Shown here: positions 13,085 through 64,000 of the stretch, piece after piece
Numbering within the stretch: the first letter of the stretch is position 1
Layout of the letters: each line of letters begins with the position of its first letter
Assembly (NCBI RefSeq): GCF_030035675.1
Contig: NC_084481.1
Span: 234,576,927-234,640,926 of the forward strand
Length of the DNA: 64,000 nt
Origin: Rhineura floridana
Lineage: Eukaryota; Chordata; Lepidosauria; Squamata; Rhineuridae
Direction: 5' to 3'
Translations under genes and position numbers: made by a program
The notes under the pieces: generated by a model
What the model saw: the letters and a program-made list of their open reading frames with translations, nothing else
Databases searched by the model: none
What the model was told of the DNA's origin: nothing

Positions 13085-13653
13085 CGCGAGTCGTTGCTTC
13101 ATTCAGAGGCCCCAGGACGGGTTACTTACAATAACTTTAAAATACAGTGTTAACAATGGTTAAAGACAACCAAGCTCACAAAACGGTGTGTGTGTGTCCA
13201 AAAATATACGCCTCAGTATCAAAGGCTAGGCAGAAGGCAAATAGGCAGCAGCAAAGTAGCGGGTACCTCTAAGCATATAAAAAGTGTTCCCCTCCAGCAC
13301 TGAACCTCTTTAAGTGCTCCGACACCTTCCCTAGTTAAAGAGGTGCTCCGACACCTTCCCCCCCCCTTCCTTTAACCCTCTGATCACATGATGCACTTGA
13401 TCAGCGAACCTTTCTCCCGCCCTCCACTGGCTGTTGCCATTCTTACCATACCCGGCAGGGGGCGACTTTCTACAACGCGGCGCGCATTGTTTCGGCCTAG
13501 CGATGCCGCCGTAGTTCACGTGGCCCGGCGCGCGTGCGTGTGGGCGACTCTGCGCCTGTCAGGGGACACCGCAGGAAGCGGGCGAGAGAAGACGGAGCCG
13601 AACCCTCCGCTCAGTGACACCGGGGCCGCCCGCCTGCCTGCTTCTGTCCCGCC

Positions 13654-55914
<42,261 letters not shown>

Positions 55915-56013
55915 GGGTAGCCGTTCACAGCTTTGCAGCCCTTCAGCCCCGGACTGTCTTTGCAAGGGCCACCGGTGACTTGCCTCGCTGCTGGTGCACC
56001 TTCCAGTTTTGCT

Positions 56014-56023
56014 AATAAATAAA
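56014..56023 (+). terminator. NEMF: NEMF poly(A) signal
   Basis: Overlapping AATAAATAAA lies 100 bases after the NEMF stop codon and is the first hexamer downstream of it. Cleavage would fall at about 56035-56045. Confidence 0.75.
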
Positions 56024-56839
56024 ATCCAGTAATATGAGATTGATTACTGCTTCTGCTTAATTGACCAAAATTAAATTAAATTAGCTCCAGTGTTTTGCTT
56101 TTGTTTGGGATGGATGAGACTCCAAATCACAACAAATTGCATTTGAACATTTGTGTTGCTTATAGTGACGAGAAGCCTGCTTTTGGCTGCATCCTCTTGA
56201 GATACTTATTAAAGGCCCAGGAAGGATCAAGGTAGGTTTGAAACAGGATGGTGCATTCAGCAGCTGTGAGAGAAGCTCCCACTTCATTGTTTTAGTTTTC
56301 AAGCTTTCCAAGTTTTTTATTTCCGGGGTTGGGGGAGAATTCAATGCTGGAATAATACAAATTAGCTCTGGAGATACATCTGTTTATATACCAAATATGC
56401 AGTCTGGTTGCCCTCTCCTAGATACACTAGAAACAAAAGGGCCAAGAGTAGCTAAATACACTGTCGCATACCAGTTGCAGAGTAGTGTAGCCGCTTCCTC
56501 CGAGACTGAGCTATGACTAAGGATGGGCTGATTCAAATTTCCCCGTACTATGAACTCACCAGGTACCGCTAGGCAAGCCATTGTTGCTCAGCCCCCACCT
56601 CCATCTGCAATTTGTGGACAATACTGACCTACCTTACAGGGTTGTTGTAAGGATTGGGACAGGATAACGTGAGGCCCTTTTGAGTATGTGAAATGTTCTA
56701 TAAATATGAAATATTATCGGTGAGTGAAAGTTCTCCAAGTGGAGCTGAACTGTTCCTTCTTAATGCAATTCCATGCTTTTTCATCAGCTATTCCTATAAC
56801 TTTTAAGTCAGGTATGTTTTTCAGTAGGGTATAAAGCAG

Positions 56840-57215
56840 GGGAGGGGAACCTCTGGTCTGTGGTCCCAATTTGGTCTGCAAAGCCATTTTTGCCAAACAA
56901 AGTCCACCCACCCCATACCTGACATCAGGTGTGGGGAAGGTAAAAGACAGCTGATCAGTGCTGACAGAGCATCACTAAGGCTGGGTGCAGCGAGGAGGGC
57001 GTTTTGTCTGGTTGCAGATGTGGTTTAGATTCAAAACGCACCTGCAAAGGGACTTGCCTTAACCACCACTCAGTAGCTACAAGTCCATTTGAACTTTGAC
57101 GGGCATAGGGTTACCCACCTATCAATTACCTGATGACATTATGCCAGATGGACAGCCCCTGTCAAATTGGCCAGCCAGGGGGTGGTGGGGTAATTCTGGC
57201 CTGCCTAAATGATTA
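56840..57215. repeat. Unclassified interspersed repeat
   Basis: TTTGGTCTGCAAAGCCATTT also occurs at about 37982, and GACATCAGGTGTGGGG-type sequence resembles part of 9290-9480. The boundaries and family are unclear. Confidence 0.4.
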
Positions 57216-57572
57216 AATAAATGTAGGGCAGTAGATAGTGTTGGTATTCTATTCAGTTATAGACTCCCATCTTTTGAAACTAGGTAGCCATAATTAAATA
57301 AACGTTTGGAATAAGTTAGTTTACAGCTGGGTGTTAGCTACTCTACCCAAAGCCAACAATGATTGCTACTGGACTTTGTCTAAACTGCTGAAACACTAGT
57401 TGTGTATTCCCCCCCCCATACACACTTGTCTTGGGAGGAGACATGGGGGTCACAAAAGTGGGATAAATAACTGCAAGGCACAATCATCCCCCCCACCCCC
57501 CGGGGCAAAGGCCAAATTGCTTATTGTCTCAATGAAAGGGAGATGGTCATTGCTGGGGAATACGAGACCTGC

Positions 57573-58635
57573 GACAAATGAGCACCTAAAATCAAGGTCT
57601 AATAAAACATGATATATTCTGAAAAATATGCAGCAGAAAAATGATGGAAAATATGGTCTATGGCTGATGGTCAATACTGAGCATTTGTTTGGCTAACTTT
57701 TAACGTACATGCAATTTACTCCCACAGATTGTGATGTAAACTGCGTGCTGTGCTGACAAGATATACATGCACTCCCGATGACAACATAGTAATAAATTAC
57801 AAAGTTATTCTAATAACAGAAGTATAAAATGCAAAGATAAAATACACCACATACCTCAAATAATTTGCCAGATATGTTTCGACTTGAGATAAGTCTTCAG
57901 TTGCATCTATTTGGAAAGTTTCTTTGAGCGTGGATTTAGATAAGGCAATACTTAAAAATATAAAAAATGTAAAAAACTATTAACATGAAAGAATATACCA
58001 ATTCATCTTATAAAAAATATACTTAAAATTTTTAAATTCGCATTTTTTATATTTTTAAGTATTGCCTTATCTAAATCCACACTCAAAGCGAAACTTTCCA
58101 AATAGATGCACCTAAAGACGACTTGTCTCAAGTCGAAATGCATCTGGCAAATTATTTATTTATTTATTATTTGAGTTATATCCCACCCTTCCTCCCAGCA
58201 GGAGCCCAGGGCGGCAAACAAGAACGCCAAAAACACTTGAAAACATCATAAAAACAGACCTTAAAATACATTAAAACAAATGTTATAAATTATATATAAA
58301 AATTACTTGAGATATGTGGTGTATTTTCATCTTTGCATTTTATACTTCTGCATTATAATACCTTTGTAATTTATTGCTGTGTTGTCATCGGGAGTGCTTG
58401 TATATCTTGTCAGCACAGCAAGCAGTTTACATCACAATCTGTGGGAGTAAACTGCATGTACATTAGGCGTTAGCTAAACAAATGCATAATACTGACCATC
58501 AGCCATAGACCATATTTTCCATCATGTATTTCTGCATATTTTCCAGAATATGTCCTGTTTTATTAGACCATGACTTTAGGTGCTCACTGGCCTTTGGTGA
58601 TTGGTCAAGGAATAGGTTCTCCACAGTAGATTTTT
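57573..58635. repeat. Long palindrome of about 1 kb flanked by 15-base direct repeats
   Basis: The left arm (about 57580-57969) and right arm (about 58041-58590, with a nested L2 insert) are inverse copies. Matching words include TGAGCACCTAAA, GGTCTAATAAAACA, GATGGAAAATATGGTCTATG, CACAGATTGTGATGTAAACT and GGATTTAGATAAGGCAATAC. A spacer of about 70 bases lies between the arms. The 15-base GAATACGAGACCTGC is found at 57558-57572 and again at 58636-58650. No long frame is seen. Confidence 0.8.
58154..58311 (-). mobile_element. L2 LINE 3' end nested in the right palindrome arm
   Basis: The insert has TATATCCCACCCTTCCTCCC, AGCAGGAGCCCAGGGCGGC and A-rich sequence. AAATTATTT-type sequence lies on both sides, consistent with a target duplication. 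Confidence 0.78.
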
Positions 58636-59149
58636 GAATACGAGACCTGCACCAAACTGCCCATACAACTGCACCAGGAAAGGAGCGCTCCCTGTTCGCA
58701 GGCATAATTAGGCAGACTGGTGTGCTTTTCATTTCATAAGGTTTGGGCACTTTAACATTCTGATGATGAGCCCAGGAAAGGGCCCAGGACAAGTCTCTGC
58801 CAGCTTTTGAAGAAACCGCTTCTTGTCCTCATCACAAGAGTGTACGTGTGTGTAAGTTCGTGGATATACATCCAGTCCCTGCCTGAAGTAGCTGAAGAGA
58901 TTCAGCAGCCGTAGACAGGAGTCCCTTGACAATAATCCATCATAATTGCTGCTCTGTCTTCCACCTTACAGGCAGCACTACCACCACAGAGGGGTCAATT
59001 CACCCATCAAGACGTTTTCTCTCACGTATTACAATACCACTTGTTTAATAAGTAGCGGGGGCATTTCTACCAAGCCTGCCCATGCCGGAGAGTGCTAGCA
59101 ATCCTTTTGGGGTAGGTGAAGCACTGAGTCCCTCGCTGCTTTAAATACA

Positions 59150-59155
59150 TTTATT
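59150..59155 (-). terminator. KLHDC2: Candidate KLHDC2 poly(A) signal
   Basis: A minus-strand AATAAA lies about 230 bases past the KLHDC2 stop. It would give a short 3' UTR ending near 59130. NEMF and KLHDC2 would then converge with about 3.1 kb between their ends. Confidence 0.5.
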
Positions 59156-59386
59156 GCAAACAAATCTTTACACAAAAATAGGTTCTCTCTCTAAGCCATT
59201 CACATGCAACAACAACAAAAGAGAAGCCTGCTACCTACAACGCAAAAATAATATTTAACCTATACAAATGTCACACACATTTTGCCACACTGGGATGGTC
59301 AAGTTATGACATCTCTTTATAGAAGGGCTCATTCATGCATAACACGGGCCTGCAAACGGACCACCAGCAGCAGCAGTTTCCTCCTC

Positions 59387-62025
59387 CTATGAGCCGGATG
59401 TGTTGTTACTCCCAAAGCGCTGGTTGAGGCTGTGCAGCAGGTGCTTGGGCAGGCAGTGCCAAGAGCTGGCTAGGATCTCCTTGAAGCACATAATGGCCTC
59501 CAGGCACAGCCTGCAGGGAGGGGAAGAAAGAGGAACAGGAGGAGGACAGCAAAGAGCTGACAATTTGGGCCATCCCATCTCCCATCTCCCCCCTCCCCAT
59601 GCAGGTCCAACAGCCAACAGAACACGGGAACAAGACACACACGGGGTCCGTTTTCACCAGGTTTTTCAGGGTTCTGTTAGTCTCGTCAAACAATAAGATG
59701 CGAAAGTGAATCTCCTCTTCCCTACTTTCTCCTTGGTTAATCCTTTTTTGCCACACCAGACCATGAGCTGTTCATGGGTCTTGGCTGTCCTCCGCCTGGG
59801 AAGGACAATGGAACCAATGACCTAGAGAGGTAGTGGGCTCTCCGACACTGGAGGCCTTCAAGAGGCAGCTGGACAGCCATCTGTCGGGAATGCTTTGATT
59901 TGGATTCCTGCATTGAACAGGGGGTTGGACCTGATGGCCTTGTAGGCTCCTTCCAACTCTATGATTCTATAATATAATAACCCTGCCCATGGGGAAGGGA
60001 GCTGTGTCCAGCAAATTGCGCCTGGCAAAACATTTATTTCCCAGCCGTTCCAACCAAGAACTCAGGTTGCAGAACTGCATGTTAGAAAGCAGGGTCAAGC
60101 TGGGTGGGCCCCCCAGAGTCAAGAGGGATGGATTCCATTCCCTGCCTCCAGGGAGGTGGGCTTTTGTTGCATTAAGAGGTCTGAGGGAGGCAGAAATTCA
60201 ACAGGTGGAGCTGCCCTTATTCCAGTAGGAAAGTGGTGGTGGTGGTGGTTGTAATGCATCTGCCAAATGCTGTCTGGCTTCACAGAACTAATAAGGGGCA
60301 CAACCTTTTGAAATATGGCCACCTATTCCTAGAGAGGAAGCCTCAATGGAAGGTGGTGGTTGCCTGGCTCCCATAAGAACGATTCTAGCATCATTTTCTG
60401 TTTTTCTTAGGGAAAGTGTGATTTCTCTTCTTGTATATTTAACAGTAAGTACAAGAGTTTGTGAGCAATTAATGGGTCTCCCCCGGCCCTTTAATATATA
60501 CCTTACGAGGGATTTTGGTTGAAGAGAAAACACGAGTATCTCATTACTATGTGCCTGAAAGAGAAAGAAAAAGGACATCGCAGTTAGTACTGATCTAATG
60601 GCTGAAAAAGCATACTTGGTTTCCAGCCTAAATTCAAAGAGCCAGTGGTGTGGAGCAGAGGATACCATGCTGGGCTTGGATTAGGGAGAGCTGGGTTCAA
60701 ATCCTTCTCTGTCTTGGTCCAACTTCCCTCACAGGGTTATTGTGAGAATAACATAGTATGGGAGATGAGGGGTGCTATTCTTGAGTTTCTTGCAGGAAGG
60801 AATAAGCCAGTAAAGAAGCAAGATATTTAGGCGTGAACATGGTGACACACTAAATGTGAGAAACGCAGTAACTGGTGATAGTTGCGATTTCACAGGCCTT
60901 GGCAGAAACATGCAAATATTCTGACATTCAACCCCCTTTGCACATGCTGGGATTGGAATGGATGCTGCCATCGCTTTTGGTCCTCGCACACCAAGGCCTT
61001 CTCTGACACGGCGGGTGGGCAATGTCTGGCCTCTTGGAAGGTGCACCTCAGTGTGAGTGGGGGGCCTCAGGCTGAATGTGGCCCCCCAGGCCTCTTTGTC
61101 TGGCCCTCTGCACCCTCCCTCTGCACCCTCCTTCCGTGATTTTCCCGGGCTGGAATGAGTCCTTGAACTGTGGCTATAGCCTCCTGCTTGTCTGAATGGA
61201 GAGGGCGTGTGTGTCTGGCCACGCCCACTTCTGCCACACTGGCACGTGGCCCAAGGAACGTCATCCAAACCAAGAAGAATCATTCTGTGCTTCTGGAAGG
61301 TGTTGCTTCTTATCCCCCCCTCCTTGAAGCCCACTTGATGATTGATGGGGGTGTAGCTCAGTGCTAGGCACAGAGGAAGCTGCCTGATGCAGAGTCAGAC
61401 CATTGGTCTTGCTAGCTCAGTACTGTCTACACTGACAGGCAGTGATTCTTTAGGAACATTCCCAGCGCTCCCTGCAGATGCCAGAGATTGAACCTGGAAC
61501 GTTCTACATGCAAAGCAGATGGTCCATCCCTGAGCTACGGCCCTTCTGCTGAGGGCGCCTGCTTTGCATGCAGAAGGTCCCAGGTTCAATCTCTGGCATC
61601 TCCAGGGGCTTGGCAGTGTCTCCTGCCTGAAACCCCAGAGAGCTGCTGCCAGCCAGTGTAGACAATACTGAGCTAGATGGACCAATGGTCTGACTCTGTG
61701 CAAGGCAACTGCCTGAGAAGCCACAGCACTGAAAGGTGTCATGCAGGGCACCCGGTTCCAGGCCAGTGGAACGTGTGAAGCCAGATATTTTTGCCCCCGA
61801 ATGACAACACAACAGGCAGCCATGGGGCTTTGCAAAGGGGATGAAGAGGGGCTTCCTCCACGGCCGTCCCTCCCCCTCCCAGCTATTGAAAACCAGAGAC
61901 TTGGTGTCCACACGCGTGGGGGGGGGGATCAACTTACTGCTTTGTGATGGGCAAGTAAATTGTTGGCACAGCCCCCAAAGACGATCACTTCTCCCTCGTC
62001 GCTCGCACAGGCCGTGTGCCAGAGT
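59387..62025 (-). CDS. KLHDC2: Kelch domain-containing protein 2, last three coding exons (partial)
   Basis: KLHDC2 is the kelch-propeller substrate receptor of a CUL2-Elongin ubiquitin ligase that recognises C-terminal diglycine degrons. Three minus-strand exons are present: 61938-62025, 60502-60554 and 59387-59510, with GT-AG borders and consistent phase. They encode LWHTACASDEGEVIVFGG from the last kelch repeat, then AHSNEILVFSLQPKSLVR, then the C-terminal helical part ending NQRFGSNNTSGS. About 88 residues are covered, roughly the last fifth of a 406-residue protein; upstream exons lie past the window. The terminal Gly-Ser is the feature reported to let human KLHDC2 dock its own tail in the degron pocket. 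The related KLHDC1 is less likely because the tail matches KLHDC2. Confidence 0.93.
59808..59975 (+). mobile_element. CR1 LINE 3' end
   Basis: This closely matches the nested CR1 at 26286-26508. It ends CCTTCCAACTCTATGATTCT followed by an A/T tail. It lies between the last two KLHDC2 exons. Confidence 0.8.
60640..60790 (+). mobile_element. MIR/CORE-like SINE, shortened
   Basis: AGCAGAGGATACCATGCTGG, GCTGGGTTCAAATCCTTCTC and CTCACAGGGTTATTGTGAGA keep the family order. A related 3' piece is at 56600-56725. A possible inverted piece is at about 16120-16260. Confidence 0.6.
61346..61720. mobile_element. Inverted pair of tRNA-type SINEs
   Basis: A minus-oriented SINE (about 61367-61540) and a plus-oriented copy (about 61545-61715) meet head to head near CTGAGCTACGGCCCTTCTGC. 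Complementary words include AGATTGAACCTGGAACG with CCCAGGTTCAATCTCTGGC. The pair lies in a KLHDC2 intron, about 220 bases from an exon. Confidence 0.75.
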
Positions 62026-62250
62026 CTAGAAGCAGATCATACAGAGCATTAAGAACACAAAGTCCAGAGGGCAGGAGGGATACTCAGAGGAATGAAAGCT
62101 TTGGCTGCCAGTCAAGGGAATCATCCTGCTCTATACGGCTTGCTGTTGGTGATTTTATCTCTTCTATTTTTACTGCAATTATCTGTTTCTGCTTGTTATA
62201 AAAAACTTTGTAAGGCATTTAAATCTTAGTGTCAGTTATGGGACGGTTGT

Positions 62251-63244
62251 GACAAATGGGTTCATGGCCCCTCCACCCCTTTGAGGTAGGACCAGTTGCA
62301 ACACACCCTTTGTTTCTCGCCTCCTGCCCCAAGGTGGAACAGCCAGTAGCTGTACTTTTTTAGCCCCTTTGCCTGAATACACAGTCAGTTCAGGCTTATC
62401 CTTCTGGAGAAGGTCAGGCCTTTTTACAGGGCTTCATTAAACTCCATGAAACCAGGCTAGCGTGAGCACCTCAATTTCGTGACCAAATCCAGGCTCAAAT
62501 CCAAAGTTCCAAGTACATTTATTTAAGAATCAATACAGAGAGGTTCAGAAATGGGAAAGCACTTCTTGAAAGAAAACAGTAACAGAATTAACTGGCTATA
62601 CTTAACTTCTCCGGAAAGCTAACAACAAAACCACTCACATTTCAAGCTGCTTGCAGAGCAAGCAAATGGAGGCTGGGTTGGGTCTTCTAGGGCCACAGAA
62701 CTTGGCCTCGACTCTCTGCCCATCACACAAAGAAAAAGGGGAACCAGACACCCCCTGGTATTTCTATGGAGGATACCCTGAGAGGAGGGAGAGATTAAAA
62801 TACTCCAGGCAGCTTGAGTGGCCCAAGATGATTCTGCAGGTACCTTGGCTAACAGTTTGCTGAATCATGGGGGAACGGAGGGTCACCCTGTGTGTGTGGA
62901 GTGATGTAGGCAACTGGTTCCTAGAGAGGTTTGAGACGTGTGGGCGTTTGATAGATAGGGAGGGGGGGATTTTAGTCTCTCATCACAGTAGTGTAATTGT
63001 AAATAATAAACATAAATATGTTGTAAATAGTAAAAACAAGTAAACAGGAGCGTTGGGAGAGAACCACACACATCTCTTCAGCAATGTGAGAGGCTGCTTC
63101 TTCTGCTAGCTGCAACTATGGAAAGGTGATATGATCAGGACTGGTGGCCATCGACAGAAGGACCACTGCAGACAAGAGGACCACCAGCTGATCTGCATCC
63201 TGCAGTTTCTTGCATCTCCATTTACAAATCAGCAATGAGATGTA
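62251..63244 (-). mobile_element. Possible solo LTR (fossil)
   Basis: The left end TGTGACAAAT resembles the end of the LTR at 16431. A minus-strand AATAAATGTACTTGG lies at about 62508-62522, placed like an R-region poly(A) signal. The right end is put at TGTACA, with a possible 4-base flanking repeat CGGT on each side. The right boundary is weak, and the element lies in an upstream intron of KLHDC2. Confidence 0.4.
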
Positions 63245-63574
63245 CACGGTAAACACAACAAAGCCACACGTAGTGTATGTCAGGATTCTTTTCATGAACC
63301 TCGTGGGCAGCATGGCTGCAGCTGGCTAACAATATTCCCATTCAGAATTTGTTACTGTCAAACGCAATAAAACTGGCTCCCCCTTTGCCTCCTCAAAGCC
63401 AATCTTCCTGGACGTTAAAAAAAATAGGAGCTGAAAAGCTAGCCACAATCCAAATAGCCATGAAGGTGAAACCTTCAGTGCAGTTTGGTTAAATATAAGC
63501 AAAGCAACAATTAAAAGATGTTTACCCCACGGAAGCTTTAGAGTAGCATTTGTTACTGCACATTGCATTTCTTA

Positions 63575-64000
63575 CCCTATACGGCTTAGGTCCAGGCTAT
63601 TTGTCAGACCGTATCTCCCTATATGAACCTGCCCAGGCCCTGAGATCTTCAGGAGAGACCCTTCTCACGATCCCAACACCTTCACAAGTGCGACTGGTGG
63701 GGACACGAGATAGGGCCTTTTCGGTGGCTGCCCCTAGACTCTGGAACTCCCTCCCTAGGGAGGCAAGAATGGCCTCCTCTGTGCAGTCCTTCCGCCGACA
63801 GCTAAAGACTTTTTTCTTCCGGCAGGCCTTTGGAACTGAAGGCTTTAAGGGTAGTGACTGATGAGGATGCTCTATGTTATTGTTTTACTTGTATGCTCCT
63901 AAACTGGGTTCCAGTATTTTAAGAGTAATTGGTTTTAACATCTTAATAGTTTAATCCTGTTTTAATGCGGATTTTATATGTTTATATGTTTTATATTTTT
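63575..64000 (+). mobile_element. L2 LINE 3' fragment, runs off the window
   Basis: A plus-strand frame to 63861 encodes the L2 ORF2 C-terminus, with GLGPGYLSDRISLYEPAQAL, LVGTRDRAFSVAAPRLWNSL and RRQLKTFFFRQAFG. The T-rich 3' UTR follows. It is close to the copy at 30335-30900. Confidence 0.85.

Noticed and set aside
13313-13360. Possible CRISPR-like or tandem array
   Set aside because: Only two copies of an 18-base word occur, in a vertebrate promoter. A small local duplication explains it.
63116-63313. Minus-strand 65-codon frame with a hydrophobic segment and a good start context
   Set aside because: It overlaps the proposed right end of an LTR fossil and matches no protein I recognise. 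Length and hydrophobicity alone are weak support.
63326-63568. Minus-strand 80-codon hydrophobic frame
   Set aside because: No family match, no conserved motif, and it lies in a KLHDC2 intron next to repeats. Probably chance.

Overview
This is a vertebrate nuclear window, and its repeats point to a squamate reptile, probably a lizard. Two copies of the Sauria SINE are present, together with many 3' ends of L2, CR1 and RTE-BovB LINEs, a tRNA-headed SINE, a MIR/CORE-like SINE and several hAT-like or pogo-like MITEs. The three genes are the conserved block ARF6 - NEMF - KLHDC2, in the same relative orientation as on human chromosome 14 (recalled, not searched): ARF6 and NEMF head to head, NEMF and KLHDC2 tail to tail.

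Layout. Positions 1-2230 are intergenic with old repeats. Positions 2235-6450 hold ARF6 on the minus strand: a long repeat-free 3' UTR, a single coding exon (5164-5691), and a CpG-island promoter with a TATA box and many NRF1-like motifs (about 6040-7170). Positions 7200-13400 are repeat-rich intergenic DNA, including a Sauria SINE inserted in a CR1. NEMF (plus strand) starts in a second CpG island and runs from 13654 to 55914. I could place all 33 coding exons; together they give 3219 coding bases (1072 residues plus stop), close to the human protein (1076). Its poly(A) signal is near 56014. Positions 56100-59130 are intergenic and carry a 1-kb palindrome. KLHDC2 (minus strand) is represented by its last three coding exons (59387-62025); the rest lies beyond the window. 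An L2 LINE fragment runs off the end from about 63575.

Functions. ARF6 is a plasma-membrane/endosome small GTPase. NEMF is the Rqc2-type ribosome quality-control factor that binds stalled 60S subunits and adds C-terminal tails. KLHDC2 is the substrate receptor of a CUL2 ubiquitin ligase that reads C-terminal glycine degrons. NEMF and KLHDC2 both act in quality control of aberrant proteins, but the shared locus may be chance.

Most notable structure: a tandem duplication of intron 2 plus most of NEMF exon 3; a 2.8-kb L2 LINE with long RT reading frames inserted into a Sauria SINE in NEMF intron 3; two well-supported solo LTR fossils with target-site duplications and one weaker one; a roughly 1-kb palindrome with 15-base flanking repeats; an L2 end abutting the splice acceptor of exon 5; and oppositely oriented BovB copies on both sides of exon 14. 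I saw no clearly new biological system. The unusual content is mostly in how repeats are nested and how close they lie to splice sites.
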